Positions 17,408-26,487 of a DNA stretch of 64,000 bases are shown piece after piece. The translations under genes and the position numbers were made by a program. Numbering within the stretch: position 1 is the first letter of the stretch; every line of letters starts with the position of its first letter. The stretch comes from Brevibacillus gelatini (GTDB lineage Bacteria; Bacillota; Bacilli; Brevibacillales; Brevibacillaceae). The DNA is taken from positions 26,548-90,547 of the forward strand of contig NZ_RHHS01000006.1 of the NCBI RefSeq assembly GCF_003710935.1, given 5' to 3'. The notes beneath the pieces are model-generated. The model was not told the origin of the DNA, made no database searches, and saw only the letters and a list, made by a program, of their open reading frames with translations.

Positions 17408-19314
17408 GCTGGCTATTGAATTTGTACGAAACATACGAAGCGAATCTGGAGTTTGTCGGCAAGATTGAGAGAAAGTACAACGACCAGGAGTACATGCTGC
17501 TGCCTGTTTCGCATACTACGCAAAATGCCCATATCGAAGTGGATGTAACGGAAGATGGAGAATTTCATTTTGCGACAGTAGTTGAGAAAAACGATGCCAG
17601 CACAGTCATCCCATGTACAGAAGATTCCGCCAGTCGATCAGGTACAAAGATCGCCCCTTATCCATTGCATGACAAATTAAGCTACGTAGCGGGAGATTAC
17701 AAAGACTATGGTGGAGAAGTCAAAAAGGAAGAGCCCTTTCCGCACTATATCAAGCAATTGGAAGAGTGGGCAAATTCTCCATACGCTGTCGACAAGGTGA
17801 AAAGCATCTACCGCTACCTGCGCAAGGGGCGGTTGATTCAGGATTTAGTTGCGCATGGGATTTTATATGTAGACGAAAATCAGCGACTGTTGAGCAAATG
17901 GGATAAAAATGCCGAAGCTCGTTACGGAGCCAAGCCACCGATCTTTTCGGTCGTTGCTGGTGAGCAGACAAGCGCGTTTGTCAGATTTAACGTCTACTCT
18001 CCGACGAAGGTACTGTCGAAGGTGTGGAACGATCAGCAGGTATACGATTCTTTCATTCAATTTTACAGCAGCAAGCTAGGTGGCGAAGATTTCTGCTACG
18101 TAACGGGTAGGAAATTGCCTGCAACAGACAAGCATGCCAACAAAATCAGGAATGCAGCAGACAAAGCCAAGCTGATCTCGGCTAATGACAACAGCGGCTT
18201 TACATTCAGAGGGCGGTTTGCACAAAGCCACGAGGCGGCAAGCATCAGCTACGAAGTATCCCAGAAAGCGCATAATGCACTGAAGTGGCTAATCAATCGC
18301 CAAGGGAAAATTATCGATCAGAGAGTGTTTCTTGTCTGGAGCAATCAGGAACTGGATATTCCCGGTGTTACTGAGGATTTGTTTGCAATTGATTCTACTT
18401 CGGACTCTACCAAAGACAAAATTGCATATACCAATAAAGAATTGGCTGTAGAGGTAGCGAAAGCGCTGGACGGGTATCGCAACAAACTGTCAGGTTTGTC
18501 CGACAGAAAAGAAAATGTGAATATTTTGGTTCTCGATTCGGCAACGACGGGGCGCATGGCGGTATTGTATTACCGCAATATGGACAAAGAGCAGTATTTG
18601 GACAAGCTGGTGAAATGGCATTCGACTTGCACCTGGTTGCATAAATACCGCAAAAATGACAACGGAGACTTTGTGCAGTTTATTGGAGCACCTGCCTTGA
18701 AGGATATTGCATTTGCTGCATACGGACCACGGGCAAGCGAGAAAGTGGTCAAAGGTGTCATGGAGCGAATGTTGCCTTGTGTGCTGGATGGCCGAAAAAT
18801 TCCATTGGATATCATAACGAGTTCCTGCCGGCGCGCAGCCAATCCCGTTTCCATGGAAAAATGGGAGTGGGAGAAGACGTTGAGCATCGCGTGTGCGCTG
18901 ATTAACAAACAGGAAGAACAGGAGGGCTTCAAAGTGGCGTTGGATGAAAGCATCAATGACCGTGATTATTTATTTGGCCGTCTGTTGGCCGTGGCAGATG
19001 TTTTGGAACGACGAGCGTTGGGGGCTGAGGACCGAGCCAGCAATGCAGTTCGCTACATGAATGAGTTTTCAAGGCACCCAGAGCGAACCTGGCGGACGAT
19101 TCAGGCGTGCTTGCAGCCTTATCAGGTCAGACTGGGCAGACAAGCGTTCTACTACAACCGGATTATTGATGAAGTTGGGTCGCGTATTCCTGTTGAACAA
19201 TTCAATAACAAACCATTATCCGGCAAGTTTTTGCTTGGATTCTACAGTCAAAGGCACGACCTGTATACCAAAAAGGGAACGAACGACACAGAGGAAATGG
19301 AAACAAACAATTAA
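17404..19314 (+). CDS. cas8c: Type I-C Cascade large subunit Cas8c (Csd1)
   Basis: A 636-aa Csd1-family protein, the large Cascade subunit that recognises the protospacer-adjacent motif and helps load Cas3. Length and sequence are typical: N-terminal [18 protein letters not shown], the middle region [12 protein letters not shown], and a C-terminal helical part ([26 protein letters not shown]) that in I-C loci can also be made separately as the small subunit Cas11 from an internal start. No frameshift or internal stop is present. It starts inside the cas5c stop and is followed after 15 bases by cas7c, so the operon is intact here. Confidence 0.94.
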   Translation: MSWLLNLYETYEANLEFVGKIERKYNDQEYMLLPVSHTTQNAHIEVDVTEDGEFHFATVVEKNDASTVIPCTEDSASRSGTKIAPYPLHDKLSYVAGDYKDYGGEVKKEEPFPHYIKQLEEWANSPYAVDKVKSIYRYLRKGRLIQDLVAHGILYVDENQRLLSKWDKNAEARYGAKPPIFSVVAGEQTSAFVRFNVYSPTKVLSKVWNDQQVYDSFIQFYSSKLGGEDFCYVTGRKLPATDKHANKIRNAADKAKLISANDNSGFTFRGRFAQSHEAASISYEVSQKAHNALKWLINRQGKIIDQRVFLVWSNQELDIPGVTEDLFAIDSTSDSTKDKIAYTNKELAVEVAKALDGYRNKLSGLSDRKENVNILVLDSATTGRMAVLYYRNMDKEQYLDKLVKWHSTCTWLHKYRKNDNGDFVQFIGAPALKDIAFAAYGPRASEKVVKGVMERMLPCVLDGRKIPLDIITSSCRRAANPVSMEKWEWEKTLSIACALINKQEEQEGFKVALDESINDRDYLFGRLLAVADVLERRALGAEDRASNAVRYMNEFSRHPERTWRTIQACLQPYQVRLGRQAFYYNRIIDEVGSRIPVEQFNNKPLSGKFLLGFYSQRHDLYTKKGTNDTEEMETNN

Positions 19315-19329
19315 AAAGGAGAGAACAAT

Positions 19330-20190
19330 ATGACAACTCTGGATCATAAAATCGATTTTGCAGTCGTTTTGTCAGTGACCAAGGCCAATCCTAACGGGGA
19401 CCCGCTGAATGGCAATCGTCCGCGTCAAAACTATGATGGTCATGGAGAAATTTCTGATGTCGCATTGAAACGGAAGATTCGAAATCGTCTGCAGGATATG
19501 GGCGAATCCATTTTTGTACAGTCCAACGATCGCAAGGCGGATTCATATGGAAGCCTCCGTGAGCGTGCAGATGCCAATCCCGAGTTGGAGAAGGTATTAA
19601 AGACCAAAAACGTCTCAAGTGATGAGTTTGCCAGAATTGCTTGCCAGGAATGGATCGACGTGCGAAGCTTTGGTCAAGTATTTGCATTCAAAGCTGAAAA
19701 GGGAGCCGGTGTATCTGTTGGAGTAAGGGGACCAGTTTCCATTCACACCGCAACCAGCCTGGATCCTATTGACATCTCCAGCATCCAAATTACCAAAAGC
19801 GTGAATTCAGAGCCTGGAGCATCTAGAGGTTCTGATACGATGGGAATGAAGCATCGGGTCGATTCGGGTGTCTATGTTTTTTATGGAAGCATCAATACCC
19901 AGCTCGCCGAAAAAACGGGCTTCACAAACGAAGACGCCGAGAAAATCAAGCGGGCACTAGTGACCTTGTTTGAAAATGATGCGTCTTCGGCTCGCCCCGA
20001 AGGAAGTATGGAAGTTCACAAGGTGTATTGGTGGGAACATCAGTCCAAGCTGGGCCAATATTCCTCTGCAAAGGTGCATCGTTCGTTACTGATCGAAAGG
20101 CTTGTAGAAGAACCTAAGAAATTTGAAGACTACATGTTCTCGGTACAACCATTGGATGGGTTGAAAGTAGAGATTTTGGATGGAATTTAA
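19330..20190 (+). CDS. cas7c: Type I-C Cascade backbone subunit Cas7c (Csd2)
   Basis: A 286-aa Csd2-family protein that polymerises along the crRNA spacer. The RRM-like core begins FAVVLSVTKANPNGDPLNGN and contains the family stretch VRGPVSIHTATSLDP and the thumb region SVNSEPGASRGSDTMG. AAAAGGAGAG lies ahead of the ATG. The last codons overlap the cas4 start by 11 bases. It appears full length, so with cas5c, cas8c and cas3 the interference complex could still work. Confidence 0.95.
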   Translation: MTTLDHKIDFAVVLSVTKANPNGDPLNGNRPRQNYDGHGEISDVALKRKIRNRLQDMGESIFVQSNDRKADSYGSLRERADANPELEKVLKTKNVSSDEFARIACQEWIDVRSFGQVFAFKAEKGAGVSVGVRGPVSIHTATSLDPIDISSIQITKSVNSEPGASRGSDTMGMKHRVDSGVYVFYGSINTQLAEKTGFTNEDAEKIKRALVTLFENDASSARPEGSMEVHKVYWWEHQSKLGQYSSAKVHRSLLIERLVEEPKKFEDYMFSVQPLDGLKVEILDGI

Positions 20191-20733
20191 TGAAGACGAT
20201 CATTATTTACTTTTGTCCGGCATTCAGCATTTTCAATTTTGCAAACGACAGTGGGCATTAATTCACATCGAACAGCAGTGGGAGGAGAATGCCAGAACGA
20301 TCGAGGGCGTACACCTTCATCGGAAGGCAGATCAACCGTTTGCCAGAGAAAAGAGAAGGGACAAACTGATCGTTCGGGCAATGCCTGTAAAATCGGAAAA
20401 TCTCAAGATTACAGGTGTCTGTGATGTCGTGGAGTTTGTAAAAAGTGATAACGGCGTTGAAATCAATCGGGCTGAAGGCAAATACGCTGTATACCCGATT
20501 GAATATAAACGTGGAAAGCCGAAAAGTGGAGAAGAGGATGTCGTACAACTAGTTGCCCAAGCAGTTTGTCTTGAGGAAATGCTGTTGTGCGACATAGACC
20601 TCGGCTATATTTACTACGATGAAATCAAGCATCGAGTCGAGGTTTTCCCCTAACGGCTGGTTTGAAAGAGAATGTGAAGCGGATTGTTACTGAGATGCAA
20701 GATTACTATACTCGCAGACATACTCGGAGTTGA
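20180..20733 (+). pseudogene. cas4: Type I-C Cas4, frameshifted and C-terminally truncated
   Basis: Cas4 is an iron-sulfur RecB-type nuclease that trims prespacers and sets their orientation. The N-terminal part is normal: the first cluster cysteine in HFQFCKRQWALIH, a histidine (GVHLHRKAD) and the nuclease residues in YPIEYKRGKPK. Translation stops at 20653 after EIKHRVEVFP. Shifting frame at the TTTTCCCC run restores the family sequence PLTAGLKENVKRIVTEMQ and on to 20724 (YYTRRHT), after which homology stops abruptly. The final cysteine cluster (about 35 residues) is missing. Frameshift and truncation together mean it should be inactive. The lost end adjoins an isolated CRISPR repeat. Confidence 0.85.
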
Positions 20734-20764
20734 TCGGTGTAAAAAGAGGGAACATTTCAAACGG

Positions 20765-20796
20765 GTCGCATCTTACGTGGATGCGTGGATTGAAAT
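20765..20796 (+). repeat. Isolated CRISPR repeat between broken cas4 and cas1
   Basis: All 32 bases are present with two differences from the array repeat (GTCGCATCTTACGTGG instead of GTCGCATCCTACGCGG); the GGATTGAAAT end is exact and in array orientation. Forty bases of unrelated sequence, about one spacer long, lie between it and the cas4 break. The cas1 frame resumes on the very next base. No second repeat is nearby. Confidence 0.9.
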
Positions 20797-20835
20797 GATG
20801 GCGATAATATCGTTCTCCTAAAGGATCAGGAGAAG

Positions 20836-21771
20836 TTGGGAAGGCTGCCGTTACACAACTTGGAATCGATCATCTCATTTGGCTACACTGGTGCCAGCCC
20901 AGCTCTGATGGGATATTGCGCTGAGCGGAATATCTCATTGACATTCTTCACCAGAAATGGCCGGTTTCTTGCCAGAGTGATTGGGGAAAGCAAGGGAAAT
21001 GTCGTCCTGAGAAAAAAACAGTATTTGGTGTCAGAGGATGAAGTTCTTTCCGCAAGAGTTGCTCGTAATTTTATATTAGGCAAGATTTACAACCATAAAT
21101 GGATGATTGAAAGAATGACAAGAGACTATCCTTTACGGATCGATGTTGACCGATTTAAGGATGCATCCAAGCAGTTATCCTCTTTACTTTTGGATGTGAG
21201 GAAATGCGAAAATCTGGAGAGGCTAAGGGGGCTGGAAGGTCAGGCGGCTATTTGCTACAACAGAATATTTGACTCCATGATTTTACAGCAAAAAGAGAGT
21301 TTTTACTTTCGTGGTCGCTCACGGAGACCTCCGCTGGATAACGTGAATGCAATGCTGTCATTCGCCTATTCTCTATTGGCAATTGATATGGCGGCGGCAC
21401 TGGAGGGTGTTGGATTAGACGCATATGTTGGTTTTTTGCATCGAGATCGGCCAGGGAGGGCCTCTCTGGCCCTAGATGTGATGGAGGAACTGCGAGGAGT
21501 CTTTGCAGATAGGTTTGTGCTGTCGTTAATTAACAAAAAGATTGTGAGCAAGGAGGATTTTTTAGTAAAAGAGAATGGTGCTGTAATTATGGGGGATGAA
21601 GCGAGAAAGAAGTTCCTAACGGCATGGCAAAATAAAAAACAGGAGAAAATTACTCATCCTTACCTTGGGGAGAAAATTTCCTGGGGCCTGGTTCCGCACG
21701 CACAAGCTTTATTGTTAGCCCGTTTTTTACGTAATGATTTGGATGAGTATCCTCCCTTTTTGTGGAAGTAG
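20836..21771 (+). CDS. cas1: Type I-C Cas1 integrase, N-terminally truncated
   Basis: Cas1 joins new spacers to the array. Homology is open from 20797 (DGDNIVLLKDQEKLGRLPLHNLE), but the first 18-20 codons normally found in I-C Cas1 are gone, replaced by the end of an isolated CRISPR repeat whose last bases create an in-frame stop. The first usable start is the TTG at 20836 with AGGAG only three bases away. This would delete about 33 residues of the N-terminal beta domain used for dimerisation. The catalytic helical domain is otherwise complete (GLEGQAAICYNRIF, VGFLHRDRPGRASLALD, with the metal-binding Glu and His; ending PPFLWK). I judge it probably non-functional. Confidence 0.85.
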   Translation: MGRLPLHNLESIISFGYTGASPALMGYCAERNISLTFFTRNGRFLARVIGESKGNVVLRKKQYLVSEDEVLSARVARNFILGKIYNHKWMIERMTRDYPLRIDVDRFKDASKQLSSLLLDVRKCENLERLRGLEGQAAICYNRIFDSMILQQKESFYFRGRSRRPPLDNVNAMLSFAYSLLAIDMAAALEGVGLDAYVGFLHRDRPGRASLALDVMEELRGVFADRFVLSLINKKIVSKEDFLVKENGAVIMGDEARKKFLTAWQNKKQEKITHPYLGEKISWGLVPHAQALLLARFLRNDLDEYPPFLWK

Positions 21772-21780
21772 GTGAATGGT

Positions 21781-22071
21781 TTGCTGGTATTGATTACGTA
21801 TGATGTGAGTACAGCCAGCAGTGCAGGGCAAAAAAGACTTCGCCGTGTCGCGAAAATATGCCAAAACTACGGTCAACGTGTCCAACATTCCGTGTTTGAA
21901 TGCATTGTGGATTCCACGCAGCTTACTTCATTGAAGCTAGAATTGCTCTCGATCATCGATCAAGATCAGGATAGCCTCCGTATTTATCAACTAGGCAATC
22001 ATTATAAAAATAAGGTAGAGCATTTGGGGGTGAAAGAATCAATTGACTTAGAGGGACCACTGATTTTCTAG
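21781..22071 (+). CDS. cas2: Type I-C Cas2
   Basis: Cas2 bridges two Cas1 dimers during spacer integration. The protein (96 aa from TTG 21781, the usual length for this family; 99 aa if GTG 21772 is used) begins LLVLITYDVSTASSAGQKRL, with the beta-strand aspartate D of TYDV, and continues KICQNYGQRVQHSVFECIVD and a C-terminal EGPLIF, all typical. AGGTGA sits four bases before the TTG. It looks intact, but with cas4 and cas1 damaged it has no working partner in this locus. It is the last cas gene; the leader and array follow directly. Confidence 0.92.
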   Translation: MLVLITYDVSTASSAGQKRLRRVAKICQNYGQRVQHSVFECIVDSTQLTSLKLELLSIIDQDQDSLRIYQLGNHYKNKVEHLGVKESIDLEGPLIF

Positions 22072-22238
22072 TGCGAATGTGTAGCGCACACGAATTCCCA
22101 AGGAGATTCGCACCTGAAAAACGCGCCGAAATGCCAGATTTTTGTCTGTTTTCTCTAGTTATCTTAACGCATGAATGAATTTAGGCGTATTTTTATTACA
22201 AATATAAAACGAAAGTATATTTGAAGTGAAAATTCGCT
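22072..22238 (+). promoter_or_regulatory. CRISPR leader
   Basis: About 167 bases between the cas2 stop and the first repeat, AT-rich towards the array (TTTTTATTACAAATATAAAACG). An eight-base perfect inverted repeat GTGCGAAT / ATTCGCAC (22071-22113) lies at its start. The degenerate repeat at the far end of the array confirms that this is the leader side. Confidence 0.8.
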
Positions 22239-23481
22239 GTCGCATCCTACGCGGATGCGTGGATTGAAATTTCATCGGCCTGTTGTCGATATTGACGAAC
22301 ACGTGGTCGCATCCTACGCGGATGCGTGGATTGAAATATCGACGAGACGAGCACGCGGTCGCCCGCCTTTAGTCGCATCCTACGCGGATGCGTGGATTGA
22401 AATTACGAGGTCGACGCCCGTGTGAAACGCAGGCGCTCCCGTCGCATCCTACGCGGATGCGTGGATTGAAATACGATGGCGAAAAGGTCAAGGTCGAACA
22501 GGGCCTCGTGTCGCATCCTACGCGGATGCGTGGATTGAAATTTGCGGAACTCCTGGACCGCGCGGACACCGAACACGTCGCATCCTACGCGGATGCGTGG
22601 ATTGAAATCTTATTGGGAATACGACAACATCCAAGCGCACCTGTCGCATCCTACGCGGATGCGTGGATTGAAATTTGCGGATTTCCTGAGCCACGCGGAC
22701 ACCGAACACGGTCGCATCCTACGCGGATGCGTGGATTGAAATGCGAGCGCGGATACGGGCACCTTGTGCTCGAACGTCGTCGCATCCTACGCGGATGCGT
22801 GGATTGAAATCACGTATAATATCGCAGGTACCGCGTCCGACCCCGTCGCATCCTACGCGGATGCGTGGATTGAAATTGCTGCAATCCGCTTGTCGCGCTC
22901 CTCCTTGAGTGTCGCATCCTACGCGGATGCGTGGATTGAAATTGCCGCTCCATGAAACCGTGAGCTGCCTTTTCGATGTCGCATCCTACGCGGATGCGTG
23001 GATTGAAATTTCGGCTATCCTACGGGCATTGTCGCTGGTTGCTCGTCGCATCCTACGCGGATGCGTGGATTGAAATAGCATGAGTCAGGTCAAGACTATC
23101 CAAAAAGTCGTCGTCGCATCCTACGCGGATGCGTGGATTGAAATGTAGTCGCCTTGGAACTTGTCAGCAGGCAACTGTTGTCGCATCCTACGCGGATGCG
23201 TGGATTGAAATAACATCACCTTGGACGGAAGAGAGTATGGCGTACTTGTCGCATCCTACGCGGATGCGTGGATTGAAATATCCAGGACACTAGCACAGCT
23301 AAGGAGTTGGCGGTCGCATCCTACGCGGATGCGTGGATTGAAATGTCACTCCAGTTGCGGCGCGACAACTCCACGATAATAGTCGCATCCTACGCGGATG
23401 CGTGGATTGAAATGACCAGTGGTACGATCTTGGCTTTTCCTTGTTTGGGGTCGCATCCTACGCGGATGTGCGGATTGAAAT
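22239..23481 (+). CRISPR. CRISPR array: 19 repeats of 32 bp, 18 spacers
   Basis: Repeats start at 22239, 22306, 22372, 22441, 22510, 22577, 22643, 22711, 22779, 22845, 22911, 22978, 23045, 23113, 23180, 23248, 23313, 23382 and 23450. Each reads GTCGCATCC-TACGC-GGATGC and ends GTGGATTGAAAT, so GCATCC/GGATGC can form the hairpin cut by Cas5c. Spacers are 33-37 bases. All repeats are identical except the last, which has GTGCGG for GCGTGG, marking the old, leader-distal end. Spacers 5 (22542-22576) and 7 (22675-22710) are close relatives of each other. The repeat class fits the adjacent I-C cas genes. Confidence 0.98.
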
Positions 23482-23858
23482 AACGTCAGGAGCGGAAAAC
23501 GCGGGATTGTACGACACAAAAAGGCGATTAGCGAACCGACCATGCAGTGCTGTCGAGGGCGTAGATCACCGTGCCAAGCATCTACGACTTGGCATATAAT
23601 GCTCCCCCTGCAAAAGCAGAGCGTTTCTACCATATGTTCGCATTCCCCCAAAAGACCGCACCGCTCCCCTCACTACGGCAGGGGGAGCCCCGATCATCTA
23701 TCTGACCTATCATAACCCAAAGGAACGAGAAACTAAAACAAGTCGCCAGGTCGTGGTGTACAAGCTTGTTTCTCCGGCTACAATTATGAATAAACAGCGC
23801 AGTCCAACATTGGTAAATCCACCTAATTCGAACCCCAATTCTGATAAGAGGTGAGCAA
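23482..23858. other. Intergenic DNA after the array
   Basis: No gene is supported. A short hairpin TGCCAAG / CTTGGCA lies at about 23572-23595 next to a TATAAT at 23595. The rest shows nothing I can interpret. Confidence 0.5.
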
Positions 23859-24017
23859 ATGTTCGGATACTTCATCACATTTGCCCTGAACTTTATTGTG
23901 GCTTGCTTTATTTACGACGATCCCAGCGTCCTGAAGCCTTTCGTGCACTCCCTTTTGATTCTGGCTTTCATCATCCTTGTGGATTTATGGAAGAAAAAAC
24001 AAAGAGCCGCGCGCTGA
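23859..24017 (+). CDS. Small membrane protein, 52 aa
   Basis: A short but convincing gene: AGAGGTGA lies five bases before the ATG. The product has a first hydrophobic segment (MFGYFITFALNFIVACFIY), an acidic turn with DDPSVLKP, a second hydrophobic segment (HSLLILAFIILVDLW) and a strongly basic tail (KKKQRAAR), so it is a two-helix membrane hairpin with both ends inside by the positive-inside rule. I do not recognise a family. It stands alone between the CRISPR array and a GNAT gene. Confidence 0.65.
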   Translation: MFGYFITFALNFIVACFIYDDPSVLKPFVHSLLILAFIILVDLWKKKQRAAR

Positions 24018-24229
24018 CCTTCAGGGAGACAATCGTGAGCACAAAACCATTCGGCAAAAATGCCTCGATGCTACTGCGTCAATGATGGCAGCACCGGGAA
24101 CTATCCCGGACGGACTCGAAGACCATTCCCTCATACCAACTTATCCTCCATTTACAAGCACGCTTTACCCGCTGACAAACATACGTTCCTGTGCTATTGT
24201 AAAAAGAAAAAAGTAGGTGCTACACTCCA

Positions 24230-24721
24230 ATGAACAAACCCGTTCACGTTGAATTGACGCAATATTCTATCGAACATCTGCCAGGGCTGAGTTTGTTCGA
24301 ACTCCAGAAGGAGCAGGAACAGTTTACGTCATTGCCAGTCAATACTTTGGCGGTAACAGAAGGCCAATACCCGATTGTGATTGTAAGCGAAAAGGAACCC
24401 GTGGGCTTCTTTTTGCTGCATTCGACGGAGCGAGTAAAGGAGTATTCCGCGAACCCCGACGCGATGCTGCTCACTTCCTTTTCCATTAACCATGCACAGC
24501 AAGGCAAAGGCTATGCGAAGCAAGGACTGCTTCTCTTGCCGGAGTTTATCCGGAACGAGTTTCCTGCCTGTACGGAAATTGTTTTGGCTGTGAACCATAA
24601 AAATATCCCTGCCCAGCGGCTGTATGAGGCAGTGGGTTTTGAAGATACCGGGCGAAGAAAAATGGGGCCGATTGGCGAGCAGTTTGTTTACTGTTTGCCG
24701 TTGCCAAAAGAATGTGGATAA
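24230..24721 (+). CDS. GNAT-family N-acetyltransferase
   Basis: A 163-aa acetyl-CoA-dependent transferase. The fold is shown by PVGFFLLHSTERVKEY, the acetyl-CoA loop HAQQGKGYAKQGLLLL (Q-x-x-G-x-G/A pattern) and the C-terminal NIPAQRLYEAVGFEDTGRR, which is the usual last helix and strand. The substrate (small molecule or protein N-terminus) cannot be told. The ribosome binding site is weak (GTAGGTG, 12 bases before the ATG). It is single, with own upstream region of about 200 bases; a GC-rich hairpin (24762-24796) follows. Confidence 0.85.
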   Translation: MNKPVHVELTQYSIEHLPGLSLFELQKEQEQFTSLPVNTLAVTEGQYPIVIVSEKEPVGFFLLHSTERVKEYSANPDAMLLTSFSINHAQQGKGYAKQGLLLLPEFIRNEFPACTEIVLAVNHKNIPAQRLYEAVGFEDTGRRKMGPIGEQFVYCLPLPKECG

Positions 24722-25106
24722 TCGCCACCACTGTACCAGCAGACAGCGGGGGTGCGAAACTAGCCGGGAACCTGCATCGGTAAAGGGTTCCCGGCTCTTC
24801 TCGCATTCCGTTAGTTCTGTTGCCCCCGGTTCCCCTTTCCACGATAGCTCCTGTCTCAGTTCTCGCATGTCGCGCATTCACTGGATTTCAAGCGCCAGTT
24901 CGAATACCAGCGGTCGCACCGATGCGATCAAACCTAAGCCGAGTCCAATCCTAGACGTGCTTTGTCTTTCTGCCATACAAAATCCGTTTGTTACGCCAGG
25001 CTACAACGGCTTTCCTTCGCTCGATACAGTAACCGACAACCAACCTGAAAACAAAAACAAGGCCCGCCCCGCAAAGGGACAAGACCTCGCTTCTGCAAAA
25101 TCATTC
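24722..25106. other. Intergenic DNA between convergent genes
   Basis: Holds a hairpin with 11-base arms AGCCGGGAACC / GGTTCCCGGCT at 24762-24796 that could end the GNAT transcript, though its T-run is poor, and the terminator of the oxidase gene at its right end. No coding potential is supported. Confidence 0.6.
25049..25088 (-). terminator. Terminator of the glycine oxidase-like gene
   Basis: On the minus strand a GC-rich imperfect stem (AGGTCTTGTCCC pairing with GGGGCGGGCCTT) runs into TTGTTTTTGTTTT. Confidence 0.7.
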
Positions 25107-26231
25107 TCATTCAGCAGCAATCGCGCCTGAGACAGCGTAGTGCTCCAACTGAATATCCAACTCCAGGCCAAGGGCAAGCTTGGCCATTTGATCGCCGATA
25201 AAAGGCCCCATCGTCAGGCCGGACGCGCCAAGGCCGTTGGCAACGAAAATCCCTTCCCAGCCGGGGAGCGGGCCGAAAACAGGAAGAAATCCCGGCGTGA
25301 ACGGGCGAAAGCCTACTCGCGCTTCCACGAATGTGCTGTCGGCAAGGCGGGGGGCAATGTCCAGCGCTTTTGTGAACACTTCTTGCAAGCCGCCTGATGT
25401 TACCCGTGTATCGAAGCCCGCGACATCGTTTTCGTGCGTGGCTCCGATGACCATTTTTTGCTCATCGAAGGCGAGCAAATACTGATCGTTGGGGGGGATC
25501 ACGACTGGCCAGTTGCCTGTGTGTAAGTCTGAATATTCCAGATGGACGATTTGCCCTTTTTGGAAGGTGACTTTGAACTGGACGCCAAGCGGCTGGAGAA
25601 TTTCGCTCGCCCACGCTCCGGCACAGACGATGACAGCATCGGCGGTGATCGTTTCAGCGCCTGCACGTACGCCGGTGATCCGTGTTCCGTTATGCAGCAG
25701 GGTTGCTTCCTCGTATAATAGAACGGCTCCGTTTTTTTGCGCAGTTCGGAGCAAAGCATCCCGCAAGGCACGGCCATCCACGCGCGCCGCTCCTGTTACA
25801 TGCACAGCGGCGTACTCCGCGTCGAGCGGAGGAAAAAGCGCGTTTGTCTCGTCAGGAGAAAGCACGGTGACGTCGCCCAGCTCCGGCGCGTCTTCCCTGC
25901 GCGTGAGAGCCCGCTTTTCCAGTGCGAGCAGCTTTTCGCTGTCTTTGTGAATACTGAGTGCGCCGACACGGGCGTACCCGGTGTTTGTTTCGCCGCTTTG
26001 CTCAAGTTCGGCGATCAGCGAGGGGTAAAAACGCGCGCCCTCCTTCGCCAGCTTGTACCACGCCTTATTGCGCCTTTGCGACAGCCACGGGCAAATGATC
26101 CCTGCGGCAGCATCGGTGGCCTGGCCTTTATGTTTTCGATCCACAATGATGACTTCTGCGCCTCTTTTTGAAAGTTGATACGCCGTCGAAGCACCTAAAA
26201 TTCCGGCACCTACAACAATGATTTTTTGCAT
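25107..26231 (-). CDS. FAD-dependent amino acid oxidase, glycine oxidase/DadA-like
   Basis: A 374-aa flavoenzyme of the D-amino-acid oxidase superfamily. The N-terminus is a textbook FAD Rossmann site: KIIVVGAGILGASTAYQL with a following acidic residue in VIIVDR. A second flavin-contact region DAVIVCAGAWASEIL and the C-terminal GFRPFTPGFLPVFGPLPG plus GLGASGLTMGP complete the family pattern. It oxidises a primary or secondary amine of a small amino acid to an imino acid and hydrogen peroxide; whether it serves thiamine synthesis like ThiO is unclear, as no thi genes are beside it. I start at the ATG giving MQKIIV, because AAAGG is too close to the ATG three codons upstream. Confidence 0.85.
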   Translation of the reverse strand: MQKIIVVGAGILGASTAYQLSKRGAEVIIVDRKHKGQATDAAAGIICPWLSQRRNKAWYKLAKEGARFYPSLIAELEQSGETNTGYARVGALSIHKDSEKLLALEKRALTRREDAPELGDVTVLSPDETNALFPPLDAEYAAVHVTGAARVDGRALRDALLRTAQKNGAVLLYEEATLLHNGTRITGVRAGAETITADAVIVCAGAWASEILQPLGVQFKVTFQKGQIVHLEYSDLHTGNWPVVIPPNDQYLLAFDEQKMVIGATHENDVAGFDTRVTSGGLQEVFTKALDIAPRLADSTFVEARVGFRPFTPGFLPVFGPLPGWEGIFVANGLGASGLTMGPFIGDQMAKLALGLELDIQLEHYAVSGAIAAE

Positions 26232-26487
26232 GGTTCGCATCCTTTTCCATGAGGGTGTACGATGTTTTCCTTTTTAACTATAAACCAATGGAGCAAGAAA
26301 AGGTATGTCTGCGACGAAACGCAGCTTGTGAACATGGTGAACAGAGAAGGGCGCCAAAGGGTATAAGCTCTGCTGTTCGGTTATTCGCCAATACTCTTTA
26401 ATGGACGATATGACAGCGGTTGTGGTATGTTGAGATTGCTAATATTAGGAAAATAGCCGCAGTGATGCTCCCAGCAGAGGTGAAGAC
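26232..26487. other. Divergent intergenic region
   Basis: Contains the promoters of the minus-strand oxidase and the plus-strand prepilin peptidase, neither with strong consensus. No gene or notable repeat seen. Confidence 0.4.

Noticed and set aside
22388..22955. Open frames through the CRISPR array with repeated SHPTRMRGLK or VASYADAWIEI
   Set aside because: These are translations of the repeats and spacers, not proteins.
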